A stretch of 64,000 nucleotides of DNA from positions 1 through 64,000 of the forward strand of contig CAJUOT010000002.1 in NCBI GenBank assembly GCA_910588135.1, written 5' to 3'. The DNA is from an uncultured Oscillospiraceae bacterium. Lineage in GTDB: Bacteria > Bacillota > Clostridia > Oscillospirales > Oscillospiraceae. Positions 33,228 through 40,705 of the stretch are shown piece by piece. The first letter of the stretch is position 1. The number at the start of each line of letters is the position of its first letter. The notes below the pieces were generated by a model that was not told the origin of the DNA, searched no databases, and was given only the letters and a program-made list of their open reading frames with translations. Made by a program: the position numbers and the translations under genes.

Positions 33228-34389
33228 CCTGCGTCCCCATCAGCTCGGCCACCGTCCGGGCGTACAGCCGGGCGGCGGTGATGGCCTCCTGTAACGTGTT
33301 GCCGTGGGTGCCCACCTCCACCAGGATGGTTCCGGTGGACAGGTGCTGGTTGAACCGGGTGGGCCGCAGCACCAGCGGCCGGGCCAGGGTGGCCCACTTG
33401 CCGCACAGGGCCGACTGGATGGACAGCGCCAGGGACAGATTTACCTTCCAGTTGGGGTGGGTCTGCCCCTTTGCGTCGCTGCCCAGCACCATCATCACCT
33501 GGGCGCAGTGGTCCACCGTCCCCGCCACCACCTTGTAAATCGTGCCGTCAGTGGCCACCAGGGCGTCCCGGTGAACATCCAGCGCCAGCACCAGGGAGGG
33601 GTATTTTTTCAGGTTTTCCGCCACCCCCTGTACCGAGCGGTTATAGGCGTCGTTATAGCTGGGGTAGTCGTACAGCGTGGTGTCGTGGACGACGCCGATG
33701 CCCGCCGCCTCAAACACCGCCTTCATCTCCTCCCCCACCCGGATCATGTTTTTGCCGGTGTCCAGGGTGCGGTGGTCGCCGCTGGGCTCGTACAGGTCGG
33801 TGCCGTCCATGGTATACGCCTCGGTGGCGTGGGAGTGGTAGATCAGCACCTTCGGGCCCTCCCCCGCCGCGGACAGCCGGGGGGCGTTTTCCAGCAGGGC
33901 GGGGATGTCGATCTCATAATCCGTGTGGTTGTAGACGGACACATTGCCCGACGTGACGTATTTGGCAGACGACCCCGCCACCATGGTCTTGGGGATGATG
34001 CCTTCGGGCGCGGCGGTGGAGGGGGCGGGCGGATCGCTCTGCTCGTCCTCCTCAGAGGGGTCCAGCTCCAGCAGATCCTCCGGCGCGGCGGAGGGCGCGG
34101 CGCTCTCCTTGGCCCCGCCGGAGGACGGCGCGCCCCCCAGCAGGGAGGACTGGGCCAGCACCAGCCGGTCCCAGCCGGACAGGCCGTCCGGGTGCTCCTC
34201 CAGCCCCAGCTCCGCCGAGAGCAGGGCCAGCGACACCTGGGCGCTGCCCGCCCACTCCCGGAGCTGCTCCACGGCGGCGGCAGGGTCGCCCACCAGCCAG
34301 ACCAGCCACAGCGCCAGCGCCCCCACCAGCACCGCCGCCCCCGTCCGCAGGCCCCGGAGCGCGGGGCGGGTTGTCCTTTTCTTTCGCAT
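33211..34389 (-). CDS. spoIIP: Stage II sporulation protein P
   Basis: The 392-residue protein has a membrane helix at about residues 18-38 and a low-complexity linker rich in Ala, Pro, Ser and Glu (about 95-135). The SpoIIP amidase/endopeptidase domain has the catalytic block VLIYHSHATEAY, later DVHRDA and the end VEVGTHGNTLQEA. It degrades septal peptidoglycan during engulfment with SpoIID and SpoIIM. The ATG at 34389 has GGAGGTGA at a good distance. It is strong evidence for a spore former. Confidence 0.95.
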   Translation of the reverse strand: MRKKRTTRPALRGLRTGAAVLVGALALWLVWLVGDPAAAVEQLREWAGSAQVSLALLSAELGLEEHPDGLSGWDRLVLAQSSLLGGAPSSGGAKESAAPSAAPEDLLELDPSEEDEQSDPPAPSTAAPEGIIPKTMVAGSSAKYVTSGNVSVYNHTDYEIDIPALLENAPRLSAAGEGPKVLIYHSHATEAYTMDGTDLYEPSGDHRTLDTGKNMIRVGEEMKAVFEAAGIGVVHDTTLYDYPSYNDAYNRSVQGVAENLKKYPSLVLALDVHRDALVATDGTIYKVVAGTVDHCAQVMMVLGSDAKGQTHPNWKVNLSLALSIQSALCGKWATLARPLVLRPTRFNQHLSTGTILVEVGTHGNTLQEAITAARLYARTVAELMGTQEGSAG

Positions 34390-34437
34390 ACGCTTCACCT
34401 CCCTGCATCCTATGCGGAGGCGGAGCAAATTAGACGC

Positions 34438-34485
34438 TTGACAAAGGAAGTTTCCCGAGTTATACTAAGTGGGAAAAGTATAACT
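34438..34485 (+). promoter_or_regulatory. Promoter and 9-bp inverted-repeat operator of the AbrB-ABC operon
   Basis: TTGACA (34438-34443), a 17-bp spacer and TATACT (34461-34466) form a near-perfect promoter. AGTTATACT (34458-34466) and AGTATAACT (34477-34485) are perfect inverted repeats 10 bp apart. The left arm contains the -10 box and the right arm covers the start site. This is a textbook place for autorepression by the AbrB-like protein encoded next. Confidence 0.88.
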
Positions 34486-34501
34486 AATAGGAGGAGTTCC
34501 C

Positions 34502-34747
34502 ATGAAGTTGAAACTGCCGCAGGATCATTTCTTATCCACCGTGCGGGTGGGGGACAAAGGGCAGATCGTCATCCCCAAGGAGGTGCGGGACCTGTTCGAG
34601 ATCGAGCCGGGGGACAGCCTGCTGCTGATGGCGGACAAAAAGAAGGGCATCGCCATTGTGGGCTTCGACGGCATGGTGGACTTCATGGACGAGTCCATCC
34701 GGCAGGCCCGAAAAGCCCAGCAGGAACAGGGGGCGGGAGAACCATGA
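34502..34747 (+). CDS. AbrB/SpoVT-type transition-state regulator
   Basis: The 81-residue protein has the AbrB swapped-hairpin domain: STVRVGDKGQIVIPKEVRDL, then FEIEPGDSLLLMADKKKGIA. The C-terminal helix is rich in Gln, Ala and Glu. It binds DNA as a dimer or tetramer. It is followed without a gap (ATGA) by an ABC exporter, so it probably controls that transporter. AGGAGG precedes the ATG. Confidence 0.93.
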   Translation: MKLKLPQDHFLSTVRVGDKGQIVIPKEVRDLFEIEPGDSLLLMADKKKGIAIVGFDGMVDFMDESIRQARKAQQEQGAGEP

Positions 34748-35463
34748 ACGCCATTGAGATTCTGGGCCTCACCAAGGAGTACGGGGGCCGCAGGGTGGTG
34801 GACAAGCTGGAGCTGTCCATCCCAGCGGGGGAGCTCTTTGCCCTGCTGGGGGTGAACGGCGCGGGCAAGTCCACTACCATTAAAATGCTGTCCTGCCTGG
34901 TGGTGCCCACCGGGGGGGACGCCCGGCTCATGGGCCGCAGCGTCCGCACCCAGAGCCGCCGGGCCAAGGAAATCCTGGCCGTCTCCCCCCAGGAGACCGC
35001 TATTGCCCCCAATCTCACCGTCCAGGAAAACCTGGCGCTGATGGCGGGCATCTATGGCCGGCCGAAAGCGCGGGTGAACGAGGTGTCGGCTCAGCTCGGC
35101 CTGGAACAGTGGAGAAAGCAGCGGGCCAAAACCCTGTCCGGGGGCTGGCAGCGGCGGCTGTCCATCGCCATGGCCCTGGTATCCCAGCCGGAGGTGCTGT
35201 TTCTCGACGAGCCCACCCTGGGGCTGGACGTGCTGGCCCGGCGGGAGCTGTGGGGGGTCATCCGGGCTCTCAAAGGACGCACCACCATCATTCTGACCAC
35301 CCACTACCTGGAGGAGGCGGAGGCCCTGGCGGGCCGCATCGGCATCATGAACCAGGGGTGCCTCCGGGCGGTGGGCACGGCGGAAGAGCTGAAAGCCCTG
35401 GCGGGCCGGGACAATTTTGAGGACGCCTTTGTGGTCCTCGCGGGAGAGGAGGCGGCGTCATGA
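34744..35463 (+). CDS. ABC-2 type transporter ATP-binding protein
   Basis: The 239-residue ATPase has Walker A GVNGAGKSTT, a Q-loop (SPQETA), the signature TLSGGWQRRLSIA, Walker B VLFLDEPTLGLD and the switch His in TTHYLEEAE. Such ATPases drive export of drugs, peptides or lipids with an ABC-2 permease. The Trp in SGGWQRR replaces the common Met/Gln. The gene overlaps both neighbours by 4 nt. Confidence 0.93.
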   Translation: MNAIEILGLTKEYGGRRVVDKLELSIPAGELFALLGVNGAGKSTTIKMLSCLVVPTGGDARLMGRSVRTQSRRAKEILAVSPQETAIAPNLTVQENLALMAGIYGRPKARVNEVSAQLGLEQWRKQRAKTLSGGWQRRLSIAMALVSQPEVLFLDEPTLGLDVLARRELWGVIRALKGRTTIILTTHYLEEAEALAGRIGIMNQGCLRAVGTAEELKALAGRDNFEDAFVVLAGEEAAS

Positions 35464-36191
35464 GAGTGAACGCCTTTGCCAAGCGGAACCTGAAGGAGCT
35501 GCTTCGGGACCCGCTGACCCTGTTTTTCGGGCTGGGCTTCCCCATGGTGCTGCTGGGGCTGATGACCCTCATCCAGCGCAATATCCCAGTCCATATTTTT
35601 GAGCTGGACACCCTGGCCCCGGGCATAGCCCTGTTTGGTCTGACATTTTTGGCGCTGTTCTCTGGTCTGCTGGTGGCCAAGGACCGCACCTCCGCCTTTC
35701 TGGCCCGGTTGACCGCCTCTCCCATGACGGCGGCGGACTTTCTGCTGGGCTACCTGCTGCCCATGCTGCCCATGGCGGTGGGGCAGAGTGTCATCTGTCT
35801 GGCGGCGGCGGTGGCCCTGGGGCTGCCGCCGAGCTGGAACCTGCTGGCGGTGGCGGCCTCCCTCCTTCCGTCCGCCCTGCTGTTCATCGCCCTGGGCCTG
35901 CTGTGCGGTACGCTGTTCAACGACAAGCAGGTGGGCGGTATGTGCGGGGCCATCCTGACAAATGTGACGGCGTGGCTGGCGGGCATCTGGTTCGACCTGT
36001 CCCTCATGAGCGGCGGGTTCAAGACCTTTGCCTATCTGCTCCCCTTTGCCCACGGGGCGGATGGGGCCAAGGCCGCCCTGGCAGGGGACTGGGCGGCCCT
36101 GCCGGGGCATCTGGCGTGGGTGTCCGCCTGGGCTGCGGCGGTCATGGCCCTGGCGGTCTGGCTGTTCCGGCGGCGGCTGATCCAGCGGTGA
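35460..36191 (+). CDS. ABC-2 type transporter permease
   Basis: The 243-residue protein has six membrane segments in the ABC-2 layout. A cytoplasmic amphipathic start (VNAFAKRNLKELLRDPLTLFFG) leads in, and the pattern GTLFNDKQVGGMCGAI follows in the middle. It forms an exporter with the preceding ATPase; the substrate is unknown. The three genes abrB-like, ATPase and permease form one operon with ATGA overlaps. Confidence 0.9.
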   Translation: MRVNAFAKRNLKELLRDPLTLFFGLGFPMVLLGLMTLIQRNIPVHIFELDTLAPGIALFGLTFLALFSGLLVAKDRTSAFLARLTASPMTAADFLLGYLLPMLPMAVGQSVICLAAAVALGLPPSWNLLAVAASLLPSALLFIALGLLCGTLFNDKQVGGMCGAILTNVTAWLAGIWFDLSLMSGGFKTFAYLLPFAHGADGAKAALAGDWAALPGHLAWVSAWAAAVMALAVWLFRRRLIQR

Positions 36192-36235
36192 GCCGGCCCG
36201 GGCGGAATTTGGAAAAAACAGGGATACATTCAGGG

Positions 36236-36264
36236 TTGAAATTGCCTGTCTTCTGTGATACAGT
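36236..36264 (+). promoter_or_regulatory. Promoter of the bactofilin gene
   Basis: TTGAAA (36236-36241), a 17-bp spacer and TACAGT (36259-36264) lie about 77 bp before the ATG. The region is AT-richer than its surroundings. Confidence 0.65.
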
Positions 36265-36340
36265 AAGGAAAATACGGGAGAAAGGCTGAGGCGGGCTCTT
36301 TGAGGCGTCTCCGGTTTCCCAGAGGAAAGGTGAGATTGTT

Positions 36341-36841
36341 ATGGGTTTCTTTGGATTGCAGAAGGCGGAGCCCCCGGTGAGCGCCGTCCCGGCCCCCAAG
36401 GAGGAGGAGCTGGACGATATCCCGGTCCCGCCCCGGGCGGGCAGCACCGTCATCGCCCAGGGCATTACCGTCACCGGCGCGTTTCACGGGGAAGGCGTCA
36501 TCCAGGTGGAGGGCGTGGTGGAAGGCGAGTTTGACCTGACCGGCGCGGTGATCGTGGCCGAGACCGGACTGGTGCGCGGCCCCATCAAAGCGAACGTGGT
36601 CCGGGTCGCCGGGCGGGTGGAGGGCAGCGTCCACGCCCGGGAACATATGCGCCTGGAGCCCACCGGCAGCCTGGAGGGGGATGTGGTCACCGCCTCCCTG
36701 GTGGTGGAGGACGGCGGCAGCCTCAATGGCCGGTGCGCCATGTCCAAGGCCCCTGTGCTGGAGCCGGAGCTGCAGGGCGTCCGGGAACCCGCCGCCCTGG
36801 AGTTTGGCCCCCAATTCGAGCTGGAAGAGGAGAAAAAGTAA
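36341..36841 (+). CDS. Bactofilin (polymer-forming cytoskeletal protein)
   Basis: The 166-residue protein has a bactofilin core of short beta repeats (STVIAQGITVTGAFHGEGVI, then EGVVEGEFDLTGAVIVAETG and GRVEGSVHAREHMRLEPTGS). Disordered ends flank it. Bactofilins polymerise without nucleotide and scaffold wall enzymes at the membrane. An AAAGGTGA site precedes the ATG. It stands alone with its own promoter and terminator. Confidence 0.93.
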   Translation: MGFFGLQKAEPPVSAVPAPKEEELDDIPVPPRAGSTVIAQGITVTGAFHGEGVIQVEGVVEGEFDLTGAVIVAETGLVRGPIKANVVRVAGRVEGSVHAREHMRLEPTGSLEGDVVTASLVVEDGGSLNGRCAMSKAPVLEPELQGVREPAALEFGPQFELEEEKK

Positions 36842-36878
36842 AAAACACCCCCGCCGGAGCATTCGGCGGGGGTGTTTT
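36842..36878 (+). terminator. Intrinsic terminator after the bactofilin gene
   Basis: AAAACACCCCCGCCG (36842-36856) pairs with CGGCGGGGGTGTTTT (36864-36878). The stem ends in a T-run directly after the stop codon. Confidence 0.9.
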
Positions 36879-36904
36879 GTTTCCTCCGGGCTGTCATGCC
36901 CGGT

Positions 36905-37025
36905 TTTTGGGCGCGCTTCGGCGCTGTCACGCTGTGAAGCGGCCAGGCCGCCGAGGAGAAACCCTCTGCGCGGCATTGTCACGTTCGGATTGGGCGCACG
37001 ACGGGACGGCGCACCTGAGCTCGCG
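36905..37025. repeat. Dispersed GC-rich repeat at the end of gdhA
   Basis: On the minus strand the block TAAGCGCGAGCTCAGGTGCG follows the gdhA stop, nearly the same as GCGCGAGCTTAGGTGCG at 21897. GGCCTGGCCGCTTCACAGCG and a GTGACAGCGCCGAAGCGC end also occur. It is a member of the repeat family, orientated as a 3' tail of gdhA. Confidence 0.6.
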
Positions 37026-37026
37026 C

Positions 37027-38382
37027 TTAAATTCCCTGCCACAGCATGGCGTCGGCCACCTTCAGGAAGCCGGCGATGTTGGCGCCCGCCTGGAGGTTGC
37101 CCTTCATGCCATACTTCTCGGCGGCGGCGGCACAGGCGGCGTAAATGCCCTCCATGATGCCTTTCAGCTTGGCGTCCACCTCGTCGAAGCTCCAGCTCAG
37201 CCGCTCGGAGTTCTGGCTCATCTCCAGGCCGGAGGTGGCCACGCCGCCGGCGTTTGCGGCCTTGGCCGGGGCGAACAGGATGCCCGCAGCCTGGTAGGCG
37301 GCGATGGCGCCGGGGGTGGAGGGCATATTGGAGCCCTCGAATACGCCGATGCAGCCGTTGGCGATGAGGGTCTTGGCGCTGGTCTCGCCGATCTCGTTCT
37401 GGGTGGCGCAGGGCATGGCGATGTCGCAGGGCACCGTCCAGATCCCGTCGCAGCCCTCCGCATACTTGGCGGAGGGGACGTAGTCCAGATAGGTCTTGAT
37501 GCGCGCGCGCTTGACCTCCTTGATCTCCTGGATCACCTTGTAGTCGATGCCGTTTTCGTCCACAATATAGCCGTTGGAGTCGGACATGGCGATGACCTTT
37601 CCGCCCAGCTGGGTGCACTTCTGATTGGCGTAGATGGCCACGTTGCCCGAGCCGGAAATCACGACCTTTTTGCCCTGGAAAGACTGGCCGTTGTCCCACA
37701 GGCAGGCGTCGGCAAAATAGCACAGGCCGAAGCCGGTGGCCTCGGTGCGGGCCAGGGAGCCGCCGTAGCTCAGTCCCTTGCCGGTGAGCACGCCGGCAAA
37801 CTCGTTGCGCATTTTCTTATACTGGCCAAACAGGAAGCCGATCTCCCGGGCGCCCACGCCGATATCCCCGGCGGGCACGTCGGTGTCCGGGCCGATGTGG
37901 CGCTGCAGCTCGGTCATGAAGGACTGGCAGAACCGCATGACCTCGCCGTCGCTCTTGCCCTTGGGGTCGAAGTCGGAGCCGCCCTTGCCGCCGCCCATGG
38001 GCAGGGTGGTGAGGGAGTTCTTGAAGATCTGCTCAAAGCCCAGGAACTTGATGACGGACAGGTTGACGGTGGGGTGGAGCCGCAGGCCGCCCTTGTAGGG
38101 CCCGATGGCGGAGTTGAACTGCACCCGGTAGCCCCGGTTGACCTGGACCTTGCCGGCATCGTCCACCCAGGGCACCCGGAACATGACCACGCGCTCAGGC
38201 TCCACGATGCGGCCGATGATGTTCTGCTGCTCATAGCGGGGGTCGGCCTCCACCACCGGCTCCAGGGACTCCAGCACCTCCTCCGCCGCCTGGAGGAACT
38301 CTGGCTCGTGGGCGTTCTTCTTTTTCAGGTCGTCCAGCACGGACAGCAGGTAAGTGTTTTTGATCGACATCGTTGTCAACAT
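37027..38382 (-). CDS. gdhA: NADP-type glutamate dehydrogenase
   Basis: The 451-residue protein has the glutamate-binding block NSAIGPYKGGLRLHPTVN, the catalytic lysine block LPMGGGKGGSDFDPKGKSD, DVPAGDIGVGAREIGFL and the dinucleotide fold VVISGSGNVA. It interconverts 2-oxoglutarate plus ammonia and glutamate; the family form suggests NADPH use. The start at 38382 has GAGG at short distance. An ATG four codons later is the alternative. It is a single-gene unit with its own promoter. Confidence 0.96.
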   Translation of the reverse strand: MLTTMSIKNTYLLSVLDDLKKKNAHEPEFLQAAEEVLESLEPVVEADPRYEQQNIIGRIVEPERVVMFRVPWVDDAGKVQVNRGYRVQFNSAIGPYKGGLRLHPTVNLSVIKFLGFEQIFKNSLTTLPMGGGKGGSDFDPKGKSDGEVMRFCQSFMTELQRHIGPDTDVPAGDIGVGAREIGFLFGQYKKMRNEFAGVLTGKGLSYGGSLARTEATGFGLCYFADACLWDNGQSFQGKKVVISGSGNVAIYANQKCTQLGGKVIAMSDSNGYIVDENGIDYKVIQEIKEVKRARIKTYLDYVPSAKYAEGCDGIWTVPCDIAMPCATQNEIGETSAKTLIANGCIGVFEGSNMPSTPGAIAAYQAAGILFAPAKAANAGGVATSGLEMSQNSERLSWSFDEVDAKLKGIMEGIYAACAAAAEKYGMKGNLQAGANIAGFLKVADAMLWQGI

Positions 38383-38421
38383 CCTTTCCTCTTTGAACGT
38401 GACGCTTTCACGCGTTAATGT

Positions 38422-38450
38422 ATTCTACACCCATCCCGGCAATTTTGCAA
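38422..38450 (-). promoter_or_regulatory. gdhA promoter
   Basis: On the minus strand TTGCAA (38445-38450), a 17-bp spacer and TAGAAT (38422-38427) lie 40 bp before the start codon. The divergent ECF promoter lies 55 bp away. Confidence 0.75.
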
Positions 38451-38504
38451 GTCTGAGATTAAAAAATTGCAAAAACGATTTTCACAAAATTTTTGGGCGA
38501 AGCG

Positions 38505-38533
38505 GGAACCTTTTTGGAGGCCCGCGCGTCTTA
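38505..38533 (+). promoter_or_regulatory. ECF-type promoter of the second sigma/anti-sigma operon
   Basis: GGAACCTTTTT (38505-38515) is an ECF-type -35 box (AAC core followed by T-run). CGTCTTA (38527-38533) is an ECF-type -10 box. They are 16 bp apart. No sigma-A boxes are evident. The operon is therefore probably transcribed by its own sigma factor. Confidence 0.75.
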
Positions 38534-38580
38534 GGAGTGTCCGGACAAGCGAATTGAGATTCGAGGAGGTGGTGGGACAC

Positions 38581-39075
38581 GTGGAGTGGACGCGGGAGGA
38601 ATTTGCCGCTGCCGTCACAGAGCACGGCCCCCGGATGTACCGGGCCGCCCGGGCAGTGCTGGACAGCAGCGCCGACGCGGAGGACGCGGTAAGCCAGGCA
38701 GTGCTGCAGGCGTGGCAGTCGCTGGACACCCTGCGGGACAAGGGTGCGGTGCGGCCCTGGCTGGTGAAGATCGCGGTGAACTGCGCCTACGCCCAGCGGC
38801 GGAAGCAGGGGCGGGTGGTCTACCTGGACGACCTGCTCCAGGAACCCGCCGTACCGGAGCACCGGGACTACGGCGGGCTGTGGGAGGCGGTGTGCGCCCT
38901 GCCCCGGCCGCGGCGGGTTGTGGTGGCGCTGTTCTACTACGAGGACATGACGGTGGACGAGATCGCGCGGCTGCTGCGGGTGCCGCGGGGGACGGTGAAG
39001 TCCCGGCTGTCCAGAGCCAGGCGGCAGCTGAAGGAAATACTGCAAGAACAGGAGGGCGAATATGGAACAGTTTGA
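38581..39075 (+). CDS. ECF-type RNA polymerase sigma factor (second copy)
   Basis: The 164-residue protein has region 2 (MYRAARAVLDSSADAEDAVS, QAVLQAWQSLDTLR) and region 4 (LPRPRRVVVALFYYEDMTVDEIARLLRVP, then VKSRLSRARRQLKEIL). A GTG at 38581 with GAGGAGGTG upstream is the best start; in-frame ATGs far upstream overlap the promoter. It overlaps the anti-sigma gene by 14 nt. Its promoter looks like an ECF promoter, so autoregulation is likely. Confidence 0.92.
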   Translation: MEWTREEFAAAVTEHGPRMYRAARAVLDSSADAEDAVSQAVLQAWQSLDTLRDKGAVRPWLVKIAVNCAYAQRRKQGRVVYLDDLLQEPAVPEHRDYGGLWEAVCALPRPRRVVVALFYYEDMTVDEIARLLRVPRGTVKSRLSRARRQLKEILQEQEGEYGTV

Positions 39076-40081
39076 CGAGAGATTGCGGGATATGGCCCGG
39101 CGGGAGGCCGCCTGCACCCCGGAGGGCTTTGACGGGCGTTTGCGGGAGGCGCTGGACGGCCTGCCGCCCCGGGCGAAACAGCGGCGGGGGCTGGGGGCCC
39201 TGCGGGGCGCGCTCGCCGCGGCGGCGGCCTGCCTGCTGCTGGCGGGCACGGCGCTGGCGGCGTCGCCGGGGCTGCGGGAGGCGCTGGCAGAGGCTTTGGG
39301 CGGCTTCGCGCCCTACGCCCAGGAGCAGGAGGACAAAGCCTACGTCATCGACGGCATTGAGTTCAAGGTGAAGTCGGTGCTGGCGGACGACTTCACCGTC
39401 CGGGCCTACGTGGAGGCCAGGGACGTGGACGGGGACATCTTCGACAAAATCGACGACCTCACCATTCCCACCCGTGTGATCGGCGGGGTGGATGTCCCCA
39501 CCGTCAGCCAGTGGCTGGCAGCCGATGCCACCGAGAGCTGGTCGGTTTTGGCGGAATGCCTGAGCTATGACGCGGCGAGCCGCACCGCCCTGCTGGCCGT
39601 CTCTACCTGGAAGCTCATGCCGGAGGACTTTACCGGCGCGGCGGTGGAGGTGCTGGCGATGAACAGCTACCTGACGGGGGACTATGAGGAGGTATGGAAA
39701 AATCAGCGGGGCATTACCATCCCGGTGGAGGTGAAGCCGGTGGAGAGCACGGTGCTGGACCAAAACGCGGCGCTGGTGTCCGGCCTGGACGCGGAGGAGG
39801 CCCGCCTGTCCCCCCTGGGCCTGACCCTGACTTTCCAGGACTATGAGGTTCGCCGCACCGCCCTGGAGGGGACCCGCATCCGCGTCGCACTGGCGGACGG
39901 CACGGCGGTGGAGGCTGTGCAGGAGGGGCGCTGCGGCGTCTTCCTCCCGCCCTACGACCAGAACAGCCGGCGGGTGATGGTCTGGAACTTCCAGGAGCCG
40001 GTGGAGGCGGAACAAATTCAGAGCGTCACCGTCATCGACCGGGAGGGCGGCCAGCGGACGTTCCCGGTGGCGCTGCCCTGA
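39062..40081 (+). CDS. Anti-sigma-like membrane protein (partner of the second ECF factor)
   Basis: The 339-residue protein has a cytoplasmic head of about 45 charged residues (EQFDERLRDMARREAACTPE), a membrane helix at about 48-68 (GALAAAAACLLLAGTALAA) and an extracellular domain of about 270 residues. It resembles the DUF4179 anti-sigma/sensor group. The overlap of 14 nt with the sigma gene equals that of the first pair at 16682-18023, so the cassettes are paralogous in layout. The signal is unknown. Confidence 0.75.
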   Translation: MEQFDERLRDMARREAACTPEGFDGRLREALDGLPPRAKQRRGLGALRGALAAAAACLLLAGTALAASPGLREALAEALGGFAPYAQEQEDKAYVIDGIEFKVKSVLADDFTVRAYVEARDVDGDIFDKIDDLTIPTRVIGGVDVPTVSQWLAADATESWSVLAECLSYDAASRTALLAVSTWKLMPEDFTGAAVEVLAMNSYLTGDYEEVWKNQRGITIPVEVKPVESTVLDQNAALVSGLDAEEARLSPLGLTLTFQDYEVRRTALEGTRIRVALADGTAVEAVQEGRCGVFLPPYDQNSRRVMVWNFQEPVEAEQIQSVTVIDREGGQRTFPVALP

Positions 40082-40082
40082 C

Positions 40083-40098
40083 TGTTTCACGTGAAACA
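40083..40098. other. parS: parS centromere site (perfect)
   Basis: TGTTTCACGTGAAACA is identical to the Bacillus parS consensus and is a perfect 16-bp palindrome. Spo0J/ParB loads here and spreads on the DNA to recruit condensin and position the origin. The site begins one base after the anti-sigma stop codon. parS sites cluster around the replication origin in most bacteria. Confidence 0.95.
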
Positions 40099-40120
40099 TA
40101 AGTTCGATATATGCTGCAGA

Positions 40121-40155
40121 AGCCCGCCCCCGGTACGTGCCCGGGGGCGGGCTTT
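40121..40155 (+). terminator. Terminator after the anti-sigma gene
   Basis: AGCCCGCCCCCGG (40121-40133) and CCGGGGGCGGGCT (40141-40153) form a 13-bp stem followed by a short T-run. Confidence 0.8.
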
Positions 40156-40230
40156 CCGTCCGCAGCTATGGATCGTCCCGGAAAGCGTGCCTTGAAGGCG
40201 GCGCTTTTTCTGCACCTCTCCCGCCTCCCC

Positions 40231-40258
40231 TTGCAATTCCCGGGCTTTGTGATATAAT
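40231..40258 (+). promoter_or_regulatory. Promoter of mrnC-rqcH
   Basis: TTGCAA (40231-40236), a 16-bp spacer and TATAAT (40253-40258) lie 34 bp before the mrnC start. Confidence 0.75.
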
Positions 40259-40291
40259 CTCAGGGATATTCTGATAGATCGGAGAATTCCC

Positions 40292-40705
40292 ATGGATTAC
40301 TTTCACCTGTCCGCCGGACAGGATACCATTGAGCGCATCAGCGCCCTGGGGCTGGCCCACCTGGGGGACGGAGTCTATGAACTGATGGTGCGCGCCTGGC
40401 TGTGCCTCCACGGCAAGGCCACCAACGCGGGGCTGCACAAGGCGGCGGTGAAATACGTGGCCGCCCCCGCCCAGGCAAAGTTGGCCCGCGCCATCCTGCC
40501 CCTTTTGAGCGAGGAGGAGCAGGGGGTCTACCGCCGGGGGCGCAACAGCCACACCGCCGCCGTCCCAAAAGGGGCCAGCGTGGGGGAGTACCACGCCGCC
40601 ACGGCGCTGGAATCCCTGTTCGGCTGGCTGTATTTGCAGGGGAGGACGGATCGGCTCAACGAATTATTCGAGGCCATGATGGAGGAAGCGCAAAATGCCT
40701 TTTGA
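40292..40705 (+). CDS. mrnC: Mini-ribonuclease 3 (23S rRNA maturation)
   Basis: The 137-residue protein is an RNase III catalytic domain without the double-stranded RNA-binding domain. It shows LGLAHLGDGVYELMVR (catalytic Asp), YRRGRNSHTA and EYHAATALESLFGWLYL (catalytic Glu). Mini-III trims the ends of 23S rRNA precursors in Bacillota. GGAG precedes the ATG. It overlaps rqcH by 11 nt. Other Clostridia often carry it next to cysS; here it is paired with rqcH. Confidence 0.95.
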   Translation: MDYFHLSAGQDTIERISALGLAHLGDGVYELMVRAWLCLHGKATNAGLHKAAVKYVAAPAQAKLARAILPLLSEEEQGVYRRGRNSHTAAVPKGASVGEYHAATALESLFGWLYLQGRTDRLNELFEAMMEEAQNAF

